DNA of 64,000 bases, taken from Rhizorhabdus phycosphaerae (GTDB lineage: Bacteria; Pseudomonadota; Alphaproteobacteria; Sphingomonadales; Sphingomonadaceae). The notes below the pieces were generated by a model, which saw nothing but the letters and a program-made list of their open reading frames with translations, was not told where the DNA came from and made no database searches. Every line of letters begins with the position of its first letter. Position 1 is the first letter of the stretch. A program made the translations under genes and the position numbers. The stretch spans positions 1,054,001-1,118,000 of the forward strand of contig NZ_CP049107.1 of assembly GCF_011044255.1 (NCBI RefSeq), written 5' to 3'. Below, one piece after another: positions 1 through 6,629 of the stretch.

Positions 1-171
1 GCAGCTCAGCAGTTGTTTAACAGCCGGGAAGGGAACGGGGAGGTCGCGGCCATCCCCGTAGGTAGCGATACCTATCTTTTTTACTCGAGCAACGGTGGAA
101 TTACCGCTGACTCCGCTGTGCAATTTCTGGGAGTAGATTCTTCTACGATCATGATTGCGAACTTCACTTGA
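1..171 (+). CDS. C-terminal end of a probable RTX/bluetail-type surface protein (5' truncated by the window)
   Basis: Frame 1 is open from the first base to a TGA at 169-171 and encodes 56 residues. The translation contains EVAAIPVGSDTYLFYSSNGG followed by ADSAVQFLGVDSSTI and ends in ANFT. This pattern, a GxDTYLFYSSNGG strand followed by an aliphatic strand and a short polar end, resembles the C-terminal cap of calcium-binding RTX and bluetail-domain surface or secreted proteins of sphingomonads. The start and the repeat region lie outside the window, so substrate and size cannot be judged. The bases after the stop are AT-richer and without a clear gene, which fits the edge of an accessory region. 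The family assignment rests on recognising the C-terminal motif only. Confidence 0.6.
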   Translation, partial: AAQQLFNSREGNGEVAAIPVGSDTYLFYSSNGGITADSAVQFLGVDSSTIMIANFT

Positions 172-847
172 ACTGCCGAGCTACGTCGAATTTCATGCGC
201 GATTTGACAGACTGGGTTCCTGCGCTGATCTTGACGATTACAAGTCCGGGCTTGGTCCTCAATGATCCGATCCCAGATAACTGGATCGCTTTGCTTTTGA
301 GTTGTTCGCCGTAACCTCCGAGACTGGGGAACTCTATCCCAAGGCGGTCCAAAGAATGGTGTCGTGTCGCGCCTTGGAAAGTTGGAACATGAGATGACAG
401 GCTGCGTCGTGCCGATTCCTGCAGCAACACTCAAGCTTACATGCTTATTGCTCCATTTTCTGAAACAGCACGTTCGATAGCTTGGTCTGAATAGCTCCAT
501 TTTCCAAACAAAGCCGATATATAAAAAATTCCAGGCCAATGTGCGAAAAGATTATACCGGCCCCCTCGGCAGAGAAATAATCAGTGTTTATGATCATGGC
601 GTCGGCCATAAATACAATGAACGGCAAACTATTTCAGCCATGGCTCACGCAATATAAAATCAAATCGATCGTGGCCAATATGTTTCAAACCATCTTCGCG
701 ATAATGTCATTGATATAAAATGGCAAAATGATAAAAAATCTTGAGACGCCTTGTCGGCTATCGCGATGGAGGATGGACATATTTTGAAGAATGAGGATTA
801 TCCGAAGCATCATCATTTCACATTCACACCCAGGAAATGAGTGCCGC
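172..847. other. 676-bp gene-poor, AT-rich intergenic stretch
   Basis: No convincing gene is visible here. GC is clearly lower than in the rest of the window, most obviously at about 480-790. Open frames on the minus strand at 81-539 and 164-430 have Arg/Ser/Cys-rich, low-complexity translations and overlap the preceding coding end, so I do not treat them as genes. A frame-1 segment at 541-657 is open and reads REIISVYDHGVGHKYNE-like text before a TAA. It could be a decayed remnant of another gene. The last 20 bases carry the ribosome binding site of the next gene (AGGA at about 832-835). Confidence 0.5.
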
Positions 848-1318
848 ATGGTGAAGACAACCGCAGCAGCCCTGTCGATCGCAGGCGCGGTCGGCCTTTT
901 CTGTAGCTCGAGCGCTTTTTCACGGTCCTATGATGACATATCTCCCATCGCGCCGGGCATATATGGCAATGTCGAGTTCAGCGCAGACACCGGCGACTTG
1001 GGTGGTATTGAGATCGAGATCCACTCCGGGCCCAACCGCATAGTCGACATCACGGTGTGTGAAGGTTGGTGTGAATATGCCTACCAGGTCACCTATGAAG
1101 AATTGATGGGAACGATTTACTTTCAGATCGGTAACACCGGCTTCCCTCCCCGAAAATTCCGCGTGTCGGCGAAAGGCAAGAACGTCTTGATCGAGGAAGA
1201 TCAAGAGTTTGCCGCATATAAATATCGCCTGAAAAGGCAAAAGATGCGGTTTGGGCTCTCAGTTGCGGAAGATTCGATGGAAGAATATGCGGAGGAAATG
1301 AAAAGCCAAGCCAAATGA
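848..1318 (+). CDS. Small secreted protein of unknown function
   Basis: This 156-residue protein has no family I recognise. I chose the ATG at 848 because an AGGAAA ribosome binding site lies about 10 bases upstream. The N-terminus MVKTTAAALSIAGAVGLFCS then forms a typical signal peptide, with a short basic stretch and a hydrophobic core ending near SSAFS. A longer frame opens at 791, but its extra 19 residues are polar and would bury the signal peptide. The mature part is acidic to neutral and holds a close Cys pair (CEGWC) that may form a disulfide in the periplasm. The C-terminus is a charged helix rich in Glu and Lys. It stands alone between the accessory edge and the tRNA-Thr remnant and is probably part of the accessory region. 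Confidence 0.7.
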   Translation: MVKTTAAALSIAGAVGLFCSSSAFSRSYDDISPIAPGIYGNVEFSADTGDLGGIEIEIHSGPNRIVDITVCEGWCEYAYQVTYEELMGTIYFQIGNTGFPPRKFRVSAKGKNVLIEEDQEFAAYKYRLKRQKMRFGLSVAEDSMEEYAEEMKSQAK

Positions 1319-1429
1319 TGGCATAACTCCAATCCGGGCATTATATGCCGTCCGGATCGATCGAGGAAATTGTAGCCAGCTTTTCAGTGCGTCGGAAGCA
1401 GGCCAAGCGCGGCGAGCGCCCTCCCGTAT

Positions 1430-1502
1430 GAAACGCGCTCTTTATACTGCTGAAGGGATGGTGTGCTTACAGGACTCGAACCTGTGCCCCCCGCATTACG
1501 AA
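1430..1502 (-). repeat. Decayed copy of the tRNA-Thr 3' half plus downstream flank (candidate att site)
   Basis: This stretch matches 3608-3681 with only a few substitutions and one missing base. It covers the anticodon loop, variable loop, T arm and 3' acceptor strand of tRNA-Thr(CGU), plus about 30 bases of downstream flank, in the same orientation. The match stops in the anticodon loop, so the 5' half of the tRNA is missing. Integrases of tRNA-targeting islands usually recombine at exactly this 3' half, and a same-orientation 3' remnant at the far side of the insert is the expected result. The acceptor strand is mutated (GTGTGCTTA against GTGCCGCTTA), so it is not a functional tRNA. A local duplication of the tRNA locus is the alternative. 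Confidence 0.75.
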
Positions 1503-1507
1503 GGCCG

Positions 1508-2317
1508 CTAGGCGGCGTGGACAAATTTGAGCCAGTATCTTGTGGTGGCGATATAGACCATGCCAAGGAAGCTGTTGGACAGTTGATCGTATCGGGTAGC
1601 GATGGCCCGATTGATCTTGAGATGTCCAAACATGCGCTCGATACGGTTGCGCTGCTTGTAGAGCGTCCGGTCATGCGCGATTTTCACGCGACGGTTTGAC
1701 CTGCCGGGGATAACGGCAGCGATCTTCCGTTCGGCAAGATTGGCACGGATTGCGCCGGGGTCGTAGCCTTTGTCGGCAAGCAGCGTCAGGTGCGCGCTCG
1801 GGCAGGCCGATCAAGGCGTCATAGGCTTTGCAATCTGCTGCCTCGCCGACCGTCAGGAGGAAGGCGAGCGGTCGTCCGAGGGCATCAGCCAAGCAGTGAA
1901 GCTTACGGGTGAACCCGCCCCGCGAGCAGCCAAGAGCGCGTCGATGATTCCCCCTTTTCCACCCGCTGCCGAGACATGACCGCGAACTGTGGTGCTATCG
2001 ATGCCGTAATGGCCGGTATCCACCATGATCTCTGCCAGCGTCACGGCAACGGTTTCCCAGATACCGGCCTCGCTCCATCGCCGGAACGGGCGATTGATCG
2101 TGTTCCAGCTACCATATTTGGGCGGAACGTCGCGCCATGGCGCTCCGCACCGAAGCCGCCACAGTATGGCGTTGACGATGGAACGGTTCTGTTCGCGCGG
2201 TCTGCCTCGACCTCGGCTCTCAGGCTCAATTGGCAGCAAATCCTTCAGAATGCGCCATTCCGCTTCTGTGAGATCTCCCCTGCTTAAGCTTGCCTCCAAA
2301 AGGCAGCCTGGAATCAA
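1508..2317 (-). pseudogene. IS5-family (IS427-group) transposase with frame disruptions
   Basis: The reading direction is minus. The first part (from 2317) carries the DUF4096-type N-terminal region with LTEAEWRILKDLLP, RGRPREQNR, ILWRLRCGAPWRDVPPKYG and GHYGIDSTTVRGH, the last holding the first catalytic Asp. At the run read as AAAAGGGGG (about 1950-1958) a -1 shift joins it to SRGGFTRKLHCLADALGRPL, a place where IS427-group elements are known to use programmed frameshifting. A second break near 1796 is different: about one base is missing between PERAPD and LLADKGYD, so the DDE part (ADKGYD, RNRIERMFGHLK, TRYDQLSNSFLGMVYIA) runs in another frame to the TAG at 1508-1510. This second break makes the copy probably inactive. 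I could not define the terminal inverted repeats. The element begins within a few bases of the tRNA remnant. Confidence 0.85.
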
Positions 2318-2336
2318 CCTGTCGCCACTGGGTCAA

Positions 2337-2603
2337 TCACTTCCGTGCGACGCGGTGCGCTCTTTGCCAGCAAAGTACTCCCAATACGAAAGGGAGGACG
2401 AAGAATAGCGCGTACACCTGCCAGTTTTCAGTCAAAACGGTTGGGATGGTGCTTGGCTCAAGGAGTGGCAGCAGCAGCGGAAACAACATGATCGGCGGCG
2501 TCCTCCAAAGCGACACCGCCATCCGCTTCCAGAGAGTGGCAGTTGTGGGAGGCGTTATAAACCAGCGCCAAAACCTCCGACCGATGTGTTCAGAACTTGC
2601 CAT
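2337..2603 (-). CDS. Small putative two-helix membrane protein, unknown function
   Basis: The frame is open from 2642. Two ATGs are possible: 2642 (101 residues) and 2603 (88 residues, MASSEHIGRRFWRWF). I prefer 2603 because the extra 13 residues are basic and low in information, but neither start has a good ribosome binding site. The protein has an amphipathic N-terminus rich in Trp and Arg, then two hydrophobic stretches (PPIMLFPLLLPLLEP and YALFFVLPFVLGVLC) separated by a short polar loop, and a basic C-terminal tail. That is the layout of a small inner-membrane protein with both ends in the cytoplasm. It lies between the IS element and the sulfotransferase inside the presumed island. I recognise no family, and it could be a non-coding frame. 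Confidence 0.4.
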   Translation of the reverse strand: MASSEHIGRRFWRWFITPPTTATLWKRMAVSLWRTPPIMLFPLLLPLLEPSTIPTVLTENWQVYALFFVLPFVLGVLCWQRAHRVARK

Positions 2604-2778
2604 GAGCAGGAGCTTACATCGTAAACGCCGAGACGCTACCATCTCGCCATCGGAATTTGTACACGCCGCCCAGGAAATCCTTGACCACCGCCTCGCTCGT
2701 CGCCCGGGCTCTGCCCAAATTGCGGATGCAGACTCAACACGCTTCCCTGCACACTTCTGCCAGAGCAGTGCTCACCAA

Positions 2779-3456
2779 TTACAATGGCTGTTGGCGCAGA
2801 GCATCGTGCCACTTCTTAATCACGTAATCATACATGAGACAATCTTCCGCATGAAAATATCGAATTTCCTCTTCAAGATTTTTATCCATGCCAATTCGTT
2901 CATTTTCGTCGGTTTTATTGTAATGAGGTAATTCTAACTTTAAGTTATTGTTTATATTGAGAATTTTTAATATTTCGATGACGGACTTTTCAATATCCTC
3001 ATATACACCGATATAGGAAAAATCACTTAATTTAACTTGGTATAGATATTGAGAATAAAAATTCTTCATCTCGTTACACAAGGAAAATTGCGAAAAACTC
3101 CAATTTTCATCTTTCATTTTCCGCCATAGATAATGGCCTGGAAAGTATCCTGACTTCCAGAATTTATAGTGCGATAACAATCTTTTTACCGGGTCACGGA
3201 TTATCGTGACAAGAACATCATGGTCAGCCAAGCCGGACCCGATATACTTCATCGGATAGAAGTGGCCGTAAACGATCTTATTCGCAGGTGCCTTGATTGG
3301 GTTGAAGAGCGCGTCGATCATCTTCGAGGATCGCTCGGGGAATGGAAAACCGAAATAGCTTTCATAATCGAGATGCAGTTCGGCGGGCGCCATATCCTCG
3401 AGCAGCTTCCTGACGGAAGAGCCCGCGCATTTAGGCATGTGAAGAAACAAGCGCAT
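2779..3456 (-). CDS. Sulfotransferase family protein (PAPS-dependent, Sulfotransfer_2-like)
   Basis: This 225-residue protein probably transfers sulfate from PAPS to a carbohydrate or similar acceptor. The 5'-phosphosulfate loop is seen at the N-terminus as HMPKCAGSSVRKLL (residues 6-19). The 3'-phosphate-binding motif follows mid-protein as IIRDPVKRLLSHYKFW. Length and motif spacing fit the bacterial Sulfotransfer_2 group, and there is no signal peptide. An upstream TTG would add six residues, but a GGAGGGG ribosome binding site lies 7 bases before the ATG at 3454-3456, so I start there. The gene is strikingly AT-rich, with runs such as NINNNLKLELPHYNKTDENE, unlike the GC-rich neighbours. 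This points to horizontal transfer. It lies directly beside the tRNA-Thr target site and may modify a surface polysaccharide. Confidence 0.85.
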   Translation of the reverse strand: MRLFLHMPKCAGSSVRKLLEDMAPAELHLDYESYFGFPFPERSSKMIDALFNPIKAPANKIVYGHFYPMKYIGSGLADHDVLVTIIRDPVKRLLSHYKFWKSGYFPGHYLWRKMKDENWSFSQFSLCNEMKNFYSQYLYQVKLSDFSYIGVYEDIEKSVIEILKILNINNNLKLELPHYNKTDENERIGMDKNLEEEIRYFHAEDCLMYDYVIKKWHDALRQQPL

Positions 3457-3607
3457 ATGAGAAAGCCCCTCCAATGAAGCACAATCGGCCCGGCCGGGCC
3501 CGGCCCTCGCCTATATCACGCGCCGAAAAAGAGTAAGTGGCCGCCACGTCGACGAGAGCTCAACGCCGGCTGAAACTGTGATGAACAGCCGCAAGCGCCT
3601 CCCGCAG

Positions 3608-3681
3608 GAAACGCGCTCTTTATACTGCTGAATGGATGGTGCCGCTTACAGGACTCGAACCTGTGACCCCCGCATTACGAA
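3608..3681 (-). repeat. Intact-side copy of the 74-bp tRNA-Thr direct repeat
   Basis: This is the tRNA-proximal partner of the repeat at 1430-1502. It includes the 3' half of the intact tRNA-Thr gene and about 30 bases beyond its CCA end. Weaker similarity continues a little further out on the side away from the tRNA (CAAGCGC...CCTCCCG on both sides), so the repeated unit is slightly longer than the core. The segment between the two copies (about 2.1 kb) holds the IS element, the small membrane gene and the sulfotransferase. No integrase gene lies between them. Confidence 0.75.
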
Positions 3682-3712
3682 TGCGATGCTCTACCAACTG
3701 AGCTAAAGCGGC
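3637..3712 (-). tRNA. tRNA-Thr (anticodon CGU)
   Basis: On the minus strand a 76-base cloverleaf is complete. The acceptor GCCGCTT pairs with AAGCGGC, the D arm is GCTCAGTTGGTAGAGC, the anticodon arm TCGCA/TGCGG encloses the loop TTCGTAA with anticodon CGT, the T arm carries GGTTCGAGTCC, and CCA is encoded. It reads ACG codons. The gene stands alone, with its 3' end facing the presumed island at 1.4-3.6 kb. Confidence 0.97.
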
Positions 3713-3936
3713 TCGCTGGTGAGGCGCGCCTTAACAGTGGTTTTCGGCATATTCAAGCGCTCGATGTTCGGATCGTCGCTTCCGCGCGTCGCGGCGGCCG
3801 GTCGGATCGGCGGGAGGGGCCGGTGGCGCTTCGGACTCCACCTGATGACCTGCTTTTTTACCAATCCTCAACCGGCCGGGGCGCATGACGGCGGCAAAGG
3901 CGGCGATTCCGGACTGGCCGCGCGTGGGGATCTCGA

Positions 3937-5181
3937 ATGGAAGATTATCGCTCGTTCATCGCGGAGGATTGCATCGACTGGGATTTCCCGATCGGTGACG
4001 AACCCTGCATGGACCTGCCGCCGATGATCGGAGCGGACGAGCGGCGCATGCACATCCGCGCCTATGAGATGTGGCTGTCGCTGCTCGACGGGCGCGACTA
4101 TCCGGCGATCGGCGATCTGGACGCCGACGCGCTGGGCGAATTCGGGCCGCATTCGGTGCTGCTCGACTTCTCGGTGGACGCGCTCAACCCCGGCATCACC
4201 TATCTTGGCCGCGCCCTGCGCGAGGAGGGCGAGATCGCGCCCGACGTGGTGACCGTGGCCGACGTGCCCGACCAGGCGCTGCTCTCTCGCCTGACCGAAC
4301 ATTATGCGGAGATACTGGCGAACCGCGCGCCGGTCGGCTTCGAGGCCGACTATATCAACGGACGCGGCCAGCCGATCCTCTATCGCGGCATTTTGATGCC
4401 CTATTCGTCCGACGGCAGCCGGATCGACATGATCCACGGCGTCGTCAACTGGAAGGAAGCGGCTGGCGCGAACCTGCCTGCGGATATCGTGCAGGCGGTG
4501 ACCACCGCCTTCGCGGGCCCGGCCCAGCCGGCAAGCGATGTCGTCGCGCAGGACGACGACGACCAGGATTCGCCGGCCTTCACCGACCTGGACCAGCCGG
4601 CCCTGGCCGAGTTGGTTCAGGACGCGCAGGAGCTGGCACAGGAAGCGGTCGCCTGCGAGGGCCGCACGCGCAACGCGCTCTATCGTGCGCTGTCGCTCGC
4701 CTATGACGTCGCGCTTGCGGCCGAGGCGGAGCCGGCCGCGTTCGAGGCGATGATCGCCGAGGCGGGGATCGTGCCGCAGGCGCGCGCGCCGATGACCCCG
4801 GTCGTCAAGCTGGTCTTCGGACGCGACTATGATCGCAAGCGGGTGACCGAGTTCGCCGCCGTCCTGACCCATGCCCACCGCCTGTGTCTCGCGCCGGGCT
4901 CGCTCCAGGGCTGGCTGTCCGGCGTCGAAGGCGGGATCAAGGCGGTGGTCGCGGCAGAGCGGGGCGAACGCCGTCCTGCGCTGAAGGTCGATCGCGCCCT
5001 GTCGGCACGCATGCTGCTCGGCAGTGCACCTGCCCGTGCGGTCGTCGATCTGGGCGAGGTCGACAGCGACATCGTGCTGCTGATCGCGCGCCGCGAGGCG
5101 GACGGAAGGCTCGCAATCGTCGCCCGGCCGATCGGCGAAAAGACGCTGGTCGACAAGGCGCTGCAACGCTCCGCCTTCTGA
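3937..5181 (+). CDS. PAS_5-type PAS domain protein
   Basis: This 414-residue soluble protein has an N-terminal alphaproteobacterial PAS_5 (DUF1388-like) domain at about residues 35-170. The recognisable text is RAYEMWLSLLDGRDYPAIGD, then HSVLLDF and GITYLGRAL, the usual start of this domain, which is normally followed by a heme-free ligand pocket. The middle is an acidic linker (DDDDQD). The C-terminal half is Ala-rich and helical and has no output domain I recognise. There are no membrane segments, so it is cytoplasmic. A GGGGA ribosome binding site sits 6 bases before the chosen ATG. The next gene is convergent, with only nine bases between the ends. Members of this family are often linked to polar or cell-cycle signalling, but nothing here shows its partner. 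Confidence 0.8.
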   Translation: MEDYRSFIAEDCIDWDFPIGDEPCMDLPPMIGADERRMHIRAYEMWLSLLDGRDYPAIGDLDADALGEFGPHSVLLDFSVDALNPGITYLGRALREEGEIAPDVVTVADVPDQALLSRLTEHYAEILANRAPVGFEADYINGRGQPILYRGILMPYSSDGSRIDMIHGVVNWKEAAGANLPADIVQAVTTAFAGPAQPASDVVAQDDDDQDSPAFTDLDQPALAELVQDAQELAQEAVACEGRTRNALYRALSLAYDVALAAEAEPAAFEAMIAEAGIVPQARAPMTPVVKLVFGRDYDRKRVTEFAAVLTHAHRLCLAPGSLQGWLSGVEGGIKAVVAAERGERRPALKVDRALSARMLLGSAPARAVVDLGEVDSDIVLLIARREADGRLAIVARPIGEKTLVDKALQRSAF

Positions 5182-5190
5182 CGCACAACC

Positions 5191-5997
5191 TCAGCGACCG
5201 GCGAGACTCTCCAGCGCTGTGCTGACCTGCGCGCGCATCTCCGGATCGCGCGTCACCTCGAGCATGGCGCTGAGACTTTCGCGCGCACTATCGACCTGCC
5301 CGGCCGACAGCTGAAAACGGGCGAGATCCCACCAGCCCTGACCGTGCGACGGTGCGACGGTCGCGATCCGTTCCTGGACCGACAGCGCGCGCGCCAGATC
5401 CTTGCCCTGCTCGGCGCGGATCACCTGGTTGGTCAGCAGGCGGACGAGCGTCAGACGGTTGGATAAGGGCGCCATATTCTGCGCGTCGATCGTAGCACCC
5501 GGCCCGAGAGCCTGCCGGATCAGGCGGACGACGGTGTCGCGGCTGACCAGCGCGCCTTCGTGAAAGGGATCGACCACGACGGCGCCCTCGTCGGCGCCGA
5601 GCCGGACCATGACATGGGCGGGGGTGTTGAGCGCATGCGCCGACCAGCCGAGCCGGCGCGCCTGTGCGACATAGAGAATCGAGAGCGCGATCGGCAGGCC
5701 CATGCGGCGGTCGAGCACGCGGATCAGATCGGCGTTGACCGGCGCATCATAGCTGTTGCGGTCGCCGGTAAAGCCGTGGCGGACGGCGAAGACCTCCGCC
5801 AACACTCCCGCCTGCGCCATCACATCGCCCTCCGCCGCCGCGATGCCGCGCAGGTCGCTCTCGATCGCGTCGAGCAGATCGACATAAGGGGCGAGATCGA
5901 GGCCCGGATGGTCGAGCGCACTCAGTTCGAGCGCGGCGAGGTCCAGCCTTATGTCCTCGTCGTCGAGCAGCCCCAGATGGGCAATGGCATCGATCAT
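5191..5997 (-). CDS. SirB1-like transglutaminase-fold protein with TPR-like C-terminus
   Basis: The protein has 268 residues when started at the ATG at 5995-5997. That ATG overlaps the TGA of the upstream Lrp-type gene as ATGA, which indicates translational coupling. The longer open frame upstream only re-reads the regulator in another frame. Residues about 60-150 contain the Transglut_core2/SirB1 pattern: YDAPVNADLIRVLDRRMGLPIALSILYVAQARRLGWSAHA is split over the motif, with MGLPIALS and later THVMVR-like NTPAHVMVRL and VVDPF. The C-terminal 80 residues look like two or three TPR-like helices (SVQERIATVAPSHGQGWWDLARF). The usual thiol-protease Cys is not evident in the core, as is common for SirB1 homologues, so enzymatic activity is doubtful. 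Cellular role is unknown. Confidence 0.8.
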   Translation of the reverse strand: MIDAIAHLGLLDDEDIRLDLAALELSALDHPGLDLAPYVDLLDAIESDLRGIAAAEGDVMAQAGVLAEVFAVRHGFTGDRNSYDAPVNADLIRVLDRRMGLPIALSILYVAQARRLGWSAHALNTPAHVMVRLGADEGAVVVDPFHEGALVSRDTVVRLIRQALGPGATIDAQNMAPLSNRLTLVRLLTNQVIRAEQGKDLARALSVQERIATVAPSHGQGWWDLARFQLSAGQVDSARESLSAMLEVTRDPEMRAQVSTALESLAGR

Positions 5998-6491
5998 CCC
6001 GCAGATATCCCCTTCCCTCTCGCCTCGACAGGGATCGCGGTGCGATAGACCACGGGCCGCAGGGCAAAGCTCGACGTCACCTGTGACACGCCCGCGATGC
6101 GGGTCAACTTCTGCCGCAGGAAAATCTCGAACGCAGCGAGCGAGGCGACGAGTACGCGCAGCTGATAATCGCTTTCGCCGGTCATCAGATAACACTCCAT
6201 CACTTCCGGAAAGCCCGACACCGCCTCCTCGAAGGCGGCAAGGTGGCGATCATCCTGTCCATCGAGCCGCACGCGCACAAAGGCGCTGACGTGCAGGCCG
6301 AGTGCGGCGGGATCGACGAGCCCGACATAGCCGGAGATCACCCCCATATCCTCGAGCTGGCGAACGCGACGCAGGCAGGGGCTGGGCGACAGGCCGACGC
6401 GCGACGCAAGCTCATGATTGGTAATGCGCCCGTCGGTCTGCAGTTCCGCCAATATCCGTCGATCTATCGCATCCAAAGCGCTGTCTGGCAT
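5994..6491 (-). CDS. Lrp/AsnC family transcriptional regulator
   Basis: This 165-residue protein has the full Lrp/AsnC layout. An N-terminal winged helix-turn-helix (residues about 7-60) reads LDAIDRRILAELQTDGRITN and SRVGLSPSPCLRRVRQLEDM, followed by the RAM ligand-binding domain with HLAAFEEAVSGFPEVMECY and MTGESDYQLRV. The ribosome binding site GAGGG sits 7 bases before the ATG. It is transcribed divergently from the E1/transketolase-like gene with 138 bp between them, the usual position for a local regulator that senses the amino or oxo acid made or consumed by its target. A dyad at 6507-6525 lies 16 bases upstream of its start and could be its binding site. It is translationally coupled to the SirB1-like gene downstream. 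Confidence 0.92.
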   Translation of the reverse strand: MPDSALDAIDRRILAELQTDGRITNHELASRVGLSPSPCLRRVRQLEDMGVISGYVGLVDPAALGLHVSAFVRVRLDGQDDRHLAAFEEAVSGFPEVMECYLMTGESDYQLRVLVASLAAFEIFLRQKLTRIAGVSQVTSSFALRPVVYRTAIPVEARGKGISAG

Positions 6492-6506
6492 AACCTACCC
6501 TCAAAC

Positions 6507-6525
6507 AATAATTCCGAGCAATATT
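6507..6525. promoter_or_regulatory. AT-rich dyad, candidate Lrp-type operator
   Basis: The 19 bases aataattccgagcaatatt form an imperfect palindrome of the type AATAnTnCnnnGnAnTATT. Lrp/AsnC proteins bind AT-rich 15-19 bp dyads of this general form. It is the only AT-rich element in the 138-bp gap between the divergent regulator and its presumed target. Autoregulation and control of the E1-like gene are inferences. Confidence 0.45.
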
Positions 6526-6629
6526 CTGCCACCAACCTAGGCACATCCCACCGCATTCGCAAGAATTGGCGCGGCGCTTTCGATTATCCTGCTTCGGGCC
6601 GGCCGTCCGGCAGCGCAGGGAGCATGCCG

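Noticed and set aside
81-539. 152-residue minus-strand frame at the window start
   Set aside because: It overlaps the end of the RTX-like gene, the translation is Arg/Cys/Ser-rich without pattern, and no ribosome binding site is visible.
1508-3456. Integrase gene for the tRNA-Thr island
   Set aside because: I looked for tyrosine-recombinase motifs (R...HxxR...Y) on both strands between the repeats and saw none. The only recombination gene is the IS5 transposase.
3487-3500. GGCCCGGCCGGGCC palindrome as a terminator for tRNA-Thr
   Set aside because: It lies about 140 bases beyond the tRNA 3' end and has no T-run. It is probably just GC-rich spacer upstream of the sulfotransferase gene.
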